Below, one piece after another: positions 1-10,230 of a DNA stretch of 64,000 bases. This DNA comes from Candidatus Firestoneibacteriota bacterium (lineage in GTDB: Bacteria; Oederibacteriota; D2-FULL-39-29; CAIOVX01). The DNA lies in contig CAIOVX010000087.1 in assembly GCA_903861835.1 (NCBI GenBank), positions 22,883 through 86,882 on the forward strand, given 5' to 3'. The position numbers and the translations under genes are program-made. The notes under the pieces were generated by a model that saw only the letters and a program-made list of their open reading frames with translations, made no database searches and had not been told where the DNA came from. Every line of letters starts with the position of its first letter. Position 1 is the first letter of the stretch.

Positions 1-1563
1 AGAATACATCACGGCATACAGGGCATTATCCGCGCGGTCAAAGAGCAGTTTTGTGCAGGCAACCTTCGGCAGGCCGTCAGAGATCACCGTCCAGGTTTTG
101 GCGTAATCCGAGCTTTTTAGCACTCCTCCGGGATATTTGGTGCCTTCGCAGTTTGACCAATGGGGAATATCGTGCTCGTTTGAAGCCGCACCGTAAATAA
201 CGCCCGGGAGGTCAGGATCAAAGGCCAGATCATAGACCGTGTTAGGCCAGGCGCTCCCGGTTATAGCGATGGACCAGCTCTTACCTGAATCTTCGCTCCT
301 CGCAAATCCGATATCCGTATAACAGATGTAATGGAGGTTCCGGTTATTCGGATCAATATAATAATTCCAGCTGGAGGACTCTTCCAACCCCTGCGTCTGC
401 CAGGCAGCTCCCTTTACGGGAGTTCCTTCCTGCAGCAGTTTCGTGTAGGCATAGTTCCAAATCTTCCCTCCGTCAAGCGTCACCATGAGCTCTCCCATGC
501 CGCAACCGGCCAGGATATCAGGATTTGAAGGGCAAACACTTGTGCCCTGAGTGAGCGGCCCTGAATAACCCTTTCCGTACTCGTAGGTAATCCACCCGAG
601 CTTGACATTTTTATAATTGTTCGGTTTGTACACATTATTCCAGGAATTCCCGGAGTCAGTTGATTTATATATATCAAAGAGTTCCTTGTTGGTCACATAC
701 ACTGTGTCAGGAAAGGACTCCGCCGTATAAACCGCGAAGGGGCTTGGCGCGGCCCTTATTCCCGGAGCAGTCAATTCCCAGTTCCCACCCCTGTCCGACG
801 AACGCCAGAGTTCTCGTCCCGCAAGGCAGTAGAGTATGCATTTCCCTTCAGCGCTGCCTCCGGCAAAACTTTTCATACCCGGTTTGCTGAACTTTGAAAT
901 CCAGGTTTTTCCGCCGTCAGTTGACCTAAAAATACCGTTCTTTGTAGCTGCAAAGAAGGACTTCTTATCATTGCCGGAGCTCTGATCTGTAAGGAAATTC
1001 AGCGAAATTCCGGTAACACCCTCACAGGCGTTCCAGGATTTTCCCCCGTCAAGACTTAAAAAAGCGCCTTTGTCCGTGCCGAAAAACATAGTGTCCGGAG
1101 TTTCTCTATCCAAGTAAATTCTAAGCACGCTGTCGGCTGTCGGCATTTTATCCGCTAAAAGTTTCCAGGAAACTCCGCCGTCCCTGCTGACCCTGATACC
1201 ATAGGGGTCGCTGAAACTTTTCCCGGCGCAATAGAGGGTCCCTGCCTCTTTAGGATGAAAGACAGGCGCGCACGGGAGTATCGCGTACAACTGCTTCCAA
1301 TCAACGGTCTTCCAGGACTTGCCGGAATCATTGCTGATGTAGAAACCGCTCATATCCCCGCCAAGCGCCATTTTCGAGGGATCAACCGGCGAGATAGCCG
1401 TTGTCTGCATACCCGCGGCCTGCCCGATGCCTGTCTCACTCCAACCCCGGCACACTTGCCCTGCTTGTGAGGCTTGGGGCAGACAGCAGCTTTTATTTGC
1501 GGAGCAGCCTAAAAGAAGTACTGCAAGAAAAGAAGAAAGGAACAATGAGAGTTTACCAGACAC
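1..1563 (-). CDS. Asp-box (BNR/YCF48-like) repeat lipoprotein, 3' end outside window
   Basis: Open frame of 521 codons that continues past the left edge. I chose the GTG at 1563 because GGAGG lies four bases upstream; a TTG further upstream is possible. The N-terminus is a lipoprotein signal ending in LLLGCS, so the mature protein is probably anchored in the envelope. The rest is a beta-propeller-type sequence with at least nine Asp-box motifs of the form S-x-D-x-G-x-x-W, for example SNDSGKSW, SRDGGVSW, SLDGGKSW, STDGGKTW, STDSGNSW and SEDSGKSW. Asp-boxes occur in sialidases, sortilin-like proteins and photosystem-assembly-like proteins; they are structural and do not fix a function. No catalytic signature was recognised. 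It follows the HtrA gene but a strong terminator separates them, so it is probably transcribed separately. Confidence 0.8.
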   Translation of the reverse strand, partial: MSGKLSLFLSSFLAVLLLGCSANKSCCLPQASQAGQVCRGWSETGIGQAAGMQTTAISPVDPSKMALGGDMSGFYISNDSGKSWKTVDWKQLYAILPCAPVFHPKEAGTLYCAGKSFSDPYGIRVSRDGGVSWKLLADKMPTADSVLRIYLDRETPDTMFFGTDKGAFLSLDGGKSWNACEGVTGISLNFLTDQSSGNDKKSFFAATKNGIFRSTDGGKTWISKFSKPGMKSFAGGSAEGKCILYCLAGRELWRSSDRGGNWELTAPGIRAAPSPFAVYTAESFPDTVYVTNKELFDIYKSTDSGNSWNNVYKPNNYKNVKLGWITYEYGKGYSGPLTQGTSVCPSNPDILAGCGMGELMVTLDGGKIWNYAYTKLLQEGTPVKGAAWQTQGLEESSSWNYYIDPNNRNLHYICYTDIGFARSEDSGKSWSIAITGSAWPNTVYDLAFDPDLPGVIYGAASNEHDIPHWSNCEGTKYPGGVLKSSDYAKTWTVISDGLPKVACTKLLFDRADNALYAVMYS

Positions 1564-1627
1564 AGTGCCTCCGAAAACAGGGAGAAGCAGTAGCTTCTTT
1601 ATTATACAACTCAAAGACGCCCATTAA

Positions 1628-1657
1628 AAGAAAAAAGGGGCGGATTGCTCCGCCCCC
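1628..1657 (-). terminator. Intrinsic terminator after htrA
   Basis: Stem GGGGCGGA (1637-1644) with TCCGCCCC (1649-1656) and a four-base loop. On the minus strand it is followed by six T residues (1631-1636). It ends the sigma/anti-sigma/LepB/HtrA operon. Confidence 0.88.
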
Positions 1658-1674
1658 TCAAAAGTTCTGACTCC

Positions 1675-3189
1675 TTATTCCTTGGAGAGCACAACATACC
1701 TGCTCGTGCCTTCACGCTCTACAAGAATCAAAACACCTGCTTTCAGATCGGCATCGGCAACAGCCTTTGCAAACTCATCGGCAGTCTTAACAGCTGTTCT
1801 GTCAACTTCCTTGATAATATCACCTTCGGTTATATCCGCATTATCCGCTACGCTGTTATCTTCCACACCGGTTACGACTACCCCGCCCCAGCTCTTAAGG
1901 CCATACTGAGACGCCATATTTTCCGTCAATGTCCTTACGGTGACTCCTATACTCGAGGACTTCTTGGCAGCATCTTCCTTCTTCTCGCTGCCTTTTACTT
2001 CAGCGGTTTTTTCACCCCAGGGAGCAAGCACTAACTTTATCTCTTTCTCTTTGCCGCTCCGGTTAACGGTAAGAACTATCTGATCCCCGACTTCAAGCGA
2101 GGCAATCGCTCCTGCCAGCTGCTTTCCGCTGCTGACATCCGTTCCATCCAGTTTAATAACCACATCCCCGGAAAGCAGGCCCGCGGCTTTTCCAGGACCT
2201 TTTTCGTCAACCTCAGGAATAAGGACGCCGTTTTTTATACCGAGTTTCTTCGCCAGCTTGCCGTCAATATCCTGGAGTCTTATTCCTACCCAGGGAGTCT
2301 CGGTAACGGTTTTCTTGCCTTTGACGAGCTCGTCCAGCAGTTTCTTAACGTCTTTGATAGGAATTGCAAATCCGAGGCCCATATTGCCGACATTGCCGGT
2401 GCTGAAATCCCCCGCTATGGCCATATTGACGCCTATCACCTCGCCTTCAATATTTAAGAGCGGACCGCCGGAGTTCCCGGGGTTAATGGCCGCGTCGGTC
2501 TGTATGATATTGGGTATTCTTTTTATTGCCCCGTTGAGTTCCGGGTTATCAAAGAGTCTTCCTTTGGCGCTGACTATACCCATAGTAACTGTATTTGAAT
2601 AGCCGAAAGGGTTGCCTATGGCGATGACTATGTCTCCGACAAAAGTCTTGTCAGAATCCCCCAGCGCGGCAGCCGGAAACTTCTTGTCGGATTTTATCTT
2701 GACTACCGCTACATCGTGGCGCTTATCATAGCCTTTAACTTCCGCGTCATAAACAGTTTCGTCATACATCGTGACCTTAACGCTGTCCGCATCTTCAACG
2801 ACGTGATAGTTGGTTATCACATAGCCGTCGGAAGTGATAACAAATCCGGAGCCCATACCCGAAGATTTATGCTGCGGGAGTTTCTGCTTCTTTTTTGGAG
2901 TATCTTCGTCGTTGCTCCCGTTATCTCCCTTAAAAAACTTCCTTAGATCATTCGGAAACTCAAAATCAAAGCCAAATCTGCCGCCGGACACCTTCTCGGA
3001 TGACTTCTTCTCCACCACGATCAGCACAACGGACGGGTTGACCTGTTTTGCCACTTCCCGAAGATTGCTCTGCATCGCTTTCAGCTCGGCAGAGGCTTCC
3101 ACCTTTGCAAAAGCCGGCAAGGAGAGCGCAAGGGCCAGGCATAAAGCCGCCGAAAAAAAGACCATCCTCTTAAGGTTATTCATAATCAT
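1675..3189 (-). CDS. degP: HtrA/DegP-family periplasmic serine protease (Do-like)
   Basis: A 504-residue trypsin-like protease with a Sec signal peptide (about 1-28, ending AFA). The catalytic triad is visible: His129 in NYHVVED, Asp159 in RHDVAVV and Ser240 in NPGNSGGP. Two PDZ domains follow (about 300-390 and 410-504), as in DegP/DegQ. The family degrades or refolds misfolded envelope proteins. The start codon overlaps the stop of the upstream anti-sigma gene (ATGA), with AGGAGG just upstream, so the two are translationally coupled. An HtrA protease directly behind an ECF sigma/anti-sigma pair is a classic envelope-stress arrangement and suggests control by that sigma factor. A linker of about 45 residues before the protease core is charged and Lys-rich. 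The exact DegP/DegQ/DegS assignment is uncertain, but two PDZ domains and a cleavable signal favour DegP/DegQ. Confidence 0.95.
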   Translation of the reverse strand: MIMNNLKRMVFFSAALCLALALSLPAFAKVEASAELKAMQSNLREVAKQVNPSVVLIVVEKKSSEKVSGGRFGFDFEFPNDLRKFFKGDNGSNDEDTPKKKQKLPQHKSSGMGSGFVITSDGYVITNYHVVEDADSVKVTMYDETVYDAEVKGYDKRHDVAVVKIKSDKKFPAAALGDSDKTFVGDIVIAIGNPFGYSNTVTMGIVSAKGRLFDNPELNGAIKRIPNIIQTDAAINPGNSGGPLLNIEGEVIGVNMAIAGDFSTGNVGNMGLGFAIPIKDVKKLLDELVKGKKTVTETPWVGIRLQDIDGKLAKKLGIKNGVLIPEVDEKGPGKAAGLLSGDVVIKLDGTDVSSGKQLAGAIASLEVGDQIVLTVNRSGKEKEIKLVLAPWGEKTAEVKGSEKKEDAAKKSSSIGVTVRTLTENMASQYGLKSWGGVVVTGVEDNSVADNADITEGDIIKEVDRTAVKTADEFAKAVADADLKAGVLILVEREGTSRYVVLSKE

Positions 3190-3896
3190 CTGCCTCCTGA
3201 AACTGCGTCCGGCGCAAGATTACCTGCCGGCAGCGTTTCTTCTATGAGTTCAAATTCTACCCTTGTGTTTCTTAGCCCGTTTCCGGACACAGAACCCGCT
3301 TTTATCCCGTAAGGGGAAGCGCTCCTGATTGAGCCGACGCTTCTTAAATCGTTCATAAACATATCCAGGCGTCCAGGATCAAGTTCTAAAACATATCTTT
3401 TAGGAATAACGCGCGCGCCGCCGTTTTGCGCAAAGCTGCCGGTTTCGGCAACCGCCGAAGCATCATATTTCTTCTTCATTTCCTCTATTTTTTCTCCGGC
3501 CTTAGCCATCTCTCCTGCCGGAATCACCACTTTTGTAAGGGAAACCTTTGCCGCCGCTTCAGGGCCGGCTCGAAATATTAATCCGCCCGCTATTAGCCCG
3601 ATAAGAACTCCTGAAGCCAGCACCGCGGTATTCCGGAGAGTAAAGACCGGCCCAAGCTTCTTCCACAAAGGAAGTTCCGCGCCGTCAAGTTTCGCTTCAA
3701 GACCGCGGTAAAACTCCTCAGGGATATCCTCTTCGGAGACATTTTTAAGCGCAGCCGCATTCTCTTTCATTTGCAGAAGTTCAGCAGCGCACTTCCCGCA
3801 TTTCAGGAGATGCAGGCGCACGCTCTCAGCCGCCCCGCGGGAAAGTTCGCTGTCCATATATTCACTCAACAGTTTCCTGGTTTCGTTACAGCTCAT
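3186..3896 (-). CDS. Zinc-finger anti-sigma factor (membrane-anchored)
   Basis: A 236-residue protein. The N-terminus carries a ZAS-type zinc-binding anti-sigma domain, with His29-x3-Cys33-x2-Cys36 and an earlier Cys3. A single transmembrane helix follows at about 88-109 (AVLASGVLIGLIAGGLIF), then an extracytoplasmic domain of about 125 residues. This topology fits an anti-sigma factor that holds an ECF sigma factor at the inner membrane and releases it on an envelope signal. Its start lies inside the end of the ECF sigma gene (11-base overlap) and its stop overlaps the htrA start, so sigma, anti-sigma and protease are coupled. The sensory domain was not recognised. Confidence 0.88.
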   Translation of the reverse strand: MSCNETRKLLSEYMDSELSRGAAESVRLHLLKCGKCAAELLQMKENAAALKNVSEEDIPEEFYRGLEAKLDGAELPLWKKLGPVFTLRNTAVLASGVLIGLIAGGLIFRAGPEAAAKVSLTKVVIPAGEMAKAGEKIEEMKKKYDASAVAETGSFAQNGGARVIPKRYVLELDPGRLDMFMNDLRSVGSIRSASPYGIKAGSVSGNGLRNTRVEFELIEETLPAGNLAPDAVSGGR

Positions 3897-4506
3897 GCTC
3901 TTTCACCTCTGCGCTCTTCCCGGCAAGCCTGCGGCGCAATTCCTGCCGGCCGCGCGATAATCTTGATTTAACGGTCCCGATAGAGATGCGAAGCAGCCTC
4001 GCTATCTCTTCGTATTTGTAACTTTCAATATCCCTAAGTACCAGAACAGCCCTGAAAGGTTCTTCCAGCCCCGCAAGAGCGTTCTTTATCTGCCTGTCGC
4101 GCTCCGCAGCTTCAAACAACTCCTCCGGACCAGCGTTGACTCTTCGGCTGTCCTGCGAAACATCGTCATAGATCTCACCGGCCCCCGAGAGGCAATCGCT
4201 CCTTCTGGAACGGAGCCTGTTTAAACTCGTATTGACGGCTATCTTTCTCAACCAGTATTTAAAGGGGACTTCCCCGCGGTACTGGCGTATCTTCGTAAAG
4301 GCCTTGACGAAAGCGTCCTGGGAGGCCTCAAGAGCGTCCTCGCGGCTGCCCAGAATGCGGAAGGCCGCCGAAAAAGCCAGCGCGCTGTGAATTTTGACGA
4401 GCGCGTGAAAAGCCTCGCGGTCCTTTGAACGCCTCACCCGCTCTACCAGCCCTTTTTCGTAATTCGCGGAGGCCTCTTCTATTACGTTCTGCTTCTTTTC
4501 TTCCAT
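3886..4506 (-). CDS. ECF-family RNA polymerase sigma factor
   Basis: A 206-residue sigma-70-family protein with only regions 2 and 4. Region 2 is seen around AFRILGSREDALEASQDAF through the tryptophan-containing FKYWLRKIAVN helix. Region 4 is the helix-turn-helix around YEEIARLLRISIGTVKSRLS. Neither region 1.1 nor region 3 is present, which defines the ECF group. Its start overlaps the lepB stop by one base (TGATG), and the anti-sigma factor begins inside its 3' end. It probably activates this operon, including htrA, in response to envelope stress. That role is inferred from the neighbours; promoter targets were not identified. Confidence 0.92.
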   Translation of the reverse strand: MEEKKQNVIEEASANYEKGLVERVRRSKDREAFHALVKIHSALAFSAAFRILGSREDALEASQDAFVKAFTKIRQYRGEVPFKYWLRKIAVNTSLNRLRSRRSDCLSGAGEIYDDVSQDSRRVNAGPEELFEAAERDRQIKNALAGLEEPFRAVLVLRDIESYKYEEIARLLRISIGTVKSRLSRGRQELRRRLAGKSAEVKEHEL

Positions 4507-5435
4507 CAGAATATTCTAAACCTCGGCAGCGGCCAGAGCCGTATCAGGGGAGTTCCGACTATATCCTTTGAAGAGACAAAGCCCCAAAATCTCGAGTCAT
4601 CGCTCTCGTCCCTGTTATCGCCCATCATAAAATAGGCGTTGTATTTGAGCGCTACCGGACCAAAATCCTTCGGGAGCAGAGGCTGGGGAAACCCGTATTC
4701 CGTTTCCCTCAATTTCTTCAGACCCTCAGGGAGCAGATTTCCGTATACCCTTTGAATAAACCACTTTTGCTCGCCTGCTTTTCCGGTTGCCACATTTACA
4801 CCGTTAAGAAAAACTTCACCGCCCTTTATTCCGAAAGCATCGCCTTTTTTGGGGACCGTTACGGGACCGAAATTGTCCCTATTGCCGTAATAGGGATAGT
4901 ACGGCGAGCCCTTCCTGATAATATTCTTCCCGTCGAAATACTGAATGTACTCTTCTTCCTGTTTAACTCCGTTAAGATAAAGGACTTTATCCTTTAGTTC
5001 TATAGTATCACCGGGAAGGCCAACGCATCTCTTAACGAAATCCCGCTGCGACCTTGATACCTTCAGTTCCCCGCTTGCTTCGTCGGCCACGACGTAATGC
5101 GACTGGCCGTTCATATCTTTCTGCTTAACCGGGTTCAACTCGTGATGAAAGAAGATAATTATATCTCCGTGCTTGAGCTCCCTAAAAGGCAGTATCTTGG
5201 TGTCGGTAAAGGGAACCCTGGTCCCGAGCACAAATTTATTGGCAAAAAGATAGTCGCCTACCAGCAGGGTCGATTCCATTGACCCGGAAGGAATGCTGTA
5301 GGCCGAGACCACAAAATACCGTATCAGGAGAGCCACTACCACGGCCCAGACGATGTCCTTTGTGTGCTGTTTTAGCACTCCCTTTACGGTGTCCGGAGTC
5401 TTTGCTTTATCCTGAATACTTTTCTCTTCCGCCAT
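4506..5435 (-). CDS. lepB: Signal peptidase I
   Basis: A 309-residue S26-family leader peptidase that removes signal peptides from exported proteins at the inner membrane. An N-terminal helix (about 29-45) precedes the catalytic Ser52 in IPSGSMES. The general base is Lys135 in VKRCVGLPGD, and the conserved box MMGDNRDESDDSR lies near the C-terminus. I chose the ATG at 5435 (protein starting MAEEK) because GGAAGG lies just upstream. An in-frame TTG at 5519 would add 28 residues with no clear ribosome binding site. The stop overlaps the ECF sigma start by one base. Its place inside a stress operon suggests that export capacity is co-regulated with quality control. Confidence 0.93.
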   Translation of the reverse strand: MAEEKSIQDKAKTPDTVKGVLKQHTKDIVWAVVVALLIRYFVVSAYSIPSGSMESTLLVGDYLFANKFVLGTRVPFTDTKILPFRELKHGDIIIFFHHELNPVKQKDMNGQSHYVVADEASGELKVSRSQRDFVKRCVGLPGDTIELKDKVLYLNGVKQEEEYIQYFDGKNIIRKGSPYYPYYGNRDNFGPVTVPKKGDAFGIKGGEVFLNGVNVATGKAGEQKWFIQRVYGNLLPEGLKKLRETEYGFPQPLLPKDFGPVALKYNAYFMMGDNRDESDDSRFWGFVSSKDIVGTPLIRLWPLPRFRIF

Positions 5436-5550
5436 TTTTCCTTCCTTTCCGTGTGACACGGAGCAGACCAATTTTGTTCCTTCAAACCCTATCAAAGCAG
5501 AAAAAGCCTTAATATTCAAGCATTCATTGGCTCAGGAGTTCCGCGAAGGT

Positions 5551-5958
5551 TCAGCAGGAAGGCGCAAACAAATCATAAGGATAGCCGGGAATATTTCTTA
5601 TTATCAGGAAAGCAAGAGCCAGCAGGATGAGCGCCAAATATAACTGCCACCCGAATTTTATTTCAGGCAGTATTCTTTTGCCTGTATAGCCGTTAACAAG
5701 CGCAGCTGTTGCGACATAAAGAAGGAATATTATCCCGGGCACAACGAAAATATTCATAGAGAGCGAACGGGCTAACTCGCCGCGAGCAATAAACCATACA
5801 GCCCTGGTAGCCCCGCAACTGACGCAGAAAAAACCGGTAACCCTGCTAAATAAACAACCCGGAAGCAGTGTAAAAACCGCGGCAGGAAGCAAGCGGAATA
5901 GAACAATCCCTCCCACAAGGATAGAGAGAAGCGCCCAGGCAAGACCGCGGCTTTTCAT
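5551..5958 (-). CDS. DUF2752 membrane protein
   Basis: A 135-residue hydrophobic protein with about three membrane segments. The central motif FFCVSCGATRAVWFIARGE, followed by an S-L-x-x-N stretch, matches the DUF2752 pattern (normally C-P-x-C-G-x-T-R-A). The biochemical role of the family is not established. The gene starts five bases after the anti-sigma stop, so it is co-transcribed with the upstream sigma/anti-sigma pair. About 115 bases separate it from lepB. Confidence 0.75.
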   Translation of the reverse strand: MKSRGLAWALLSILVGGIVLFRLLPAAVFTLLPGCLFSRVTGFFCVSCGATRAVWFIARGELARSLSMNIFVVPGIIFLLYVATAALVNGYTGKRILPEIKFGWQLYLALILLALAFLIIRNIPGYPYDLFAPSC

Positions 5959-5962
5959 TTAA

Positions 5963-6493
5963 TTAATCCATCAGGTCAGCCGTCATCTCGGCAACCAGTC
6001 GGTCCTTTTCCTCAGAGGAGAGAACCTCCGCAACGTTCGAAGCGTCAGACAGAAGCTGGTACTCTTCTATTGCGGCTGCAAACCATTCAGGATTAGAACT
6101 TGCTTTTCGCACCGCAGATTCCTCGGTAACGAGACCGGCATTTCTCACTCTTGCAAGCCGCCTCATTCTGCCTGCGCCAAAAGGGGCAAGGAGTATCAGA
6201 AGCAACAGCGCCAGAGATATAGAAGCGGTCAGGGGTTTGCGCAGGAAGGCATACCAGGGAGTCTGAATTAAGAGTTTTTTGCGCAGTTTTGGAAGATAGC
6301 TCTTCCAGAACTCGGCGCCCGGATCCTCGACCGTAAGCGAAGAGGCCGCATCAATGAGTTTCGTATAAGACACCATTTCAGCCGCGCAAGCCGGGCAGGA
6401 AGCCATATGCACTTCCATTTCTTTGGCACTTTTCCCTTCAAGGCACCCTTCGGCATATTCTCCTATATATTCAGCTGTCATTTTACAGTCCAT
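5963..6493 (-). CDS. Second zinc-finger anti-sigma factor
   Basis: A 176-residue protein with the same N-terminal layout as the anti-sigma factor at 3186-3896: His29-x3-Cys33-x2-Cys36 and an early Cys3. A transmembrane helix lies at about 87-108 (SISLALLLLILLAPFG). The segment after the membrane helix is short, about 65 residues, and is rich in Glu, Ala and Ser. Its start codon lies inside the 3' end of the upstream ECF sigma gene (11-base overlap), the same arrangement as the other pair. It presumably binds that sigma factor. The two modules look like paralogous duplicates that have diverged on the outer side of the membrane. Confidence 0.87.
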   Translation of the reverse strand: MDCKMTAEYIGEYAEGCLEGKSAKEMEVHMASCPACAAEMVSYTKLIDAASSLTVEDPGAEFWKSYLPKLRKKLLIQTPWYAFLRKPLTASISLALLLLILLAPFGAGRMRRLARVRNAGLVTEESAVRKASSNPEWFAAAIEEYQLLSDASNVAEVLSSEEKDRLVAEMTADLMD

Positions 6494-7055
6494 AGTTTCC
6501 TCTCATCGCTTTTTTCATCTTCTGTACCGCGTTGAAGAAGTTAGCCTTGGCCCCGCCGGAAGTCAAGCCTGTCGCTGCCGCTATCTCCTCAAACTTCAGC
6601 CCCTCATATATACGCAGCACAAAGACCGCCCGCTGGCGCACCGGCAAAAGCTCCGTCATTCTTTTTAGCGCCGCCTTCAGCTCTTCTTTCTCAAGCTCTT
6701 CCCCGCCCTGGCCTAAACTCATATCGCGCAGTTTAGAGGCCGAGTCCAGCGGTTCAGTGAACCGGGCAGTTTTTTTCCTTGTCATACAAACATTAAAAGT
6801 AATTCTGTAAAGCCAGGTAAAAAAAAACTTTCGTTCCTTCAGCTTTTTAAGCGCCCTATAGGCTTTAATGAAGGCTTCCTGTGAAGCCTCCTCGGCATCG
6901 TGATGATTGCCGAGAACGCGAAGAGCCAGAAAATAAACCTTCTCTTTGTGCTTCAATACCAGCCTGTTAAAGGCCTCTTCGTTACCCTGAAGGAACTGCC
7001 CTATCAATCCGGCGTCTTCCTGTCCGCTATTTTCCTTAACCTCATCATTAGACAT
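6483..7055 (-). CDS. ECF-family RNA polymerase sigma factor (second module)
   Basis: A 190-residue ECF sigma factor. Region 2 includes FLALRVLGNHHDAEEASQEAF and the FFFTWLYRITFNVC helix. Region 4 includes FEEIAAATGLTSGGAKANFF. It is the first gene of the operon running down to htrA, and a good housekeeping-type promoter lies about 40 bases upstream (7095-7123). It may therefore be expressed constitutively and controlled mainly by the anti-sigma factor that overlaps its 3' end. Target promoters were not identified. Sequence similarity to the ECF factor at 3886-4506 is confined to the family motifs. Confidence 0.9.
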   Translation of the reverse strand: MSNDEVKENSGQEDAGLIGQFLQGNEEAFNRLVLKHKEKVYFLALRVLGNHHDAEEASQEAFIKAYRALKKLKERKFFFTWLYRITFNVCMTRKKTARFTEPLDSASKLRDMSLGQGGEELEKEELKAALKRMTELLPVRQRAVFVLRIYEGLKFEEIAAATGLTSGGAKANFFNAVQKMKKAMRGNYGL

Positions 7056-7094
7056 CTTTCTCCGCCAAATGGTTCAAAGCGCTATAACACTCCA

Positions 7095-7123
7095 ATTATA
7101 GCCACAGAACATGAAAATAACAA
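7095..7123 (-). promoter_or_regulatory. Sigma-70-type promoter for the ECF/LepB/HtrA operon
   Basis: On the minus strand TTGTTA (7123-7118), a 17-base spacer and TATAAT (7100-7095). Transcription would begin near 7088, about 33 bases before the ECF sigma ATG at 7055. The match to a vegetative promoter is close. Confidence 0.6.
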
Positions 7124-7137
7124 GAATGATGGAGAGT

Positions 7138-8004
7138 CTAATCCAGCCTTACCCGAAGCGCCGCATATTGAGTAGTCGCCGCTGAATAATTCAGCTTCAT
7201 TCCGCAGGAAAGCGAAAACCTGCTGACGCTTATTTCAACACCGAAGGAGAAACAATTCAATATATTCAAGGTGGTTCCGGAGTCATAACAGACTCCTGCC
7301 ATAAGCGCCAGGAACTCTTCCGGCAGCACGGAAACACCAAAAGCGTAAACCGGGGAACCGGCGTTTTTAAACTCAGCGTCAAGATCCGCTTTTATGACTC
7401 CGGAAGAAAAGCCCAAACCCGCCTTGACCAGCACGGGCAGGTCCTGATAAGTTCCAGCATTTACCAGACAAGCGCCGAAAGAAAGGCACTCCAATATATT
7501 CAGCAGCGCGGAAAAGTCGTAGAGGACCCTAAACGCCTCGCTTCCGTCAAGATTTTCATACGGGAATTTCATATTAAATCCGAGAGAAATATCTTTTGTA
7601 AGCCCCTTCGAAACGGAGAGAACTGGAACTGCCTGGTACGGAGAGAAGGTCCCCAAGGAAAGACCAAGACTGTCCCGCCTATCCTGCGTCCCGGTCCAAA
7701 GATAAAGGACTGAGATTGCGAGCGCAGTCGAATCACCTAGCTGCCTTATAGCGGAGGCCTCCTCATACCTGGAACCGGCGTAGTATTCGGTGTGAGAAAA
7801 AGTAAGACTGGTCCCCTTCATAAAAGCGAGCCCTGCAGGTGAGAAAAAGACAGTATCCGGTTCGGCAGGCAGCCCTGTTAGCGCCCCTCCCATCGCAGCA
7901 TACCTGGCTCCGGGAAAGAAACGCATAAACGCAAGCTCCGTTGTCGCCGAAATACCAAGAGCTGCCACGCACAGCATTAGCGCAAAAACAGCGACACGTC
8001 TCAT
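7138..8004 (-). CDS. PorV/PorQ-like outer-membrane beta-barrel protein
   Basis: A 288-residue exported protein with a Sec signal (about 1-20). The mature N-terminus has the pattern seen in PorV/UPF0164-type barrels: ARYAAMGGA, then TVFFSPAGLAFMKG, meaning small residues and an N/S-P-A-G turn. The rest alternates hydrophobic and polar residues in short strands, which fits a small barrel. AGGGGG lies eight bases before the ATG. In the family such proteins sit in the outer membrane, and some act in surface-protein secretion. Nothing nearby indicates the substrate. Assignment is by pattern only. Confidence 0.6.
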   Translation of the reverse strand: MRRVAVFALMLCVAALGISATTELAFMRFFPGARYAAMGGALTGLPAEPDTVFFSPAGLAFMKGTSLTFSHTEYYAGSRYEEASAIRQLGDSTALAISVLYLWTGTQDRRDSLGLSLGTFSPYQAVPVLSVSKGLTKDISLGFNMKFPYENLDGSEAFRVLYDFSALLNILECLSFGACLVNAGTYQDLPVLVKAGLGFSSGVIKADLDAEFKNAGSPVYAFGVSVLPEEFLALMAGVCYDSGTTLNILNCFSFGVEISVSRFSLSCGMKLNYSAATTQYAALRVRLD

Positions 8005-8076
8005 ATATGAAACCCCCTAAAATTAGCGCGGGCGCCATAAAGCGCCCGGAATTTGTTTCTGTGTAAAAAGACAATC

Positions 8077-10101
<2,025 letters not shown>

Positions 10102-10196
10102 CTACTGAAAAATGCTTAAAAGGATTACAAGTGAATTTTATGCGGGTGAGACATGTGCAGATGTGAACAATATCTGTTTCCCTGTTTGTTGTGCTG

Positions 10197-10230
10197 TATC
10201 AGCTATTAGTTATCAGTTATTGCTCTTATC
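10197..10230. repeat. Word-like repeat, GAGCAATAACTGATAAC family (copy 1)
   Basis: On the minus strand the GH57 stop codon TAA is followed at once by GAGCAATAACTGATAACT and further A/T-rich words. The same words occur at 53055-53094 and, inverted and slightly changed, at 59424-59462. It fills part of the 157-base gap between the GH57 gene and ligA; the rest of that gap shows nothing clear. Confidence 0.7.

Noticed and set aside
8029..8048. Hairpin between ligA and the PorV-like gene as a terminator
   Set aside because: A seven-base-pair stem CGGGCGC/GCGCCCG exists, but no T tract follows on the minus strand, so termination is not supported.
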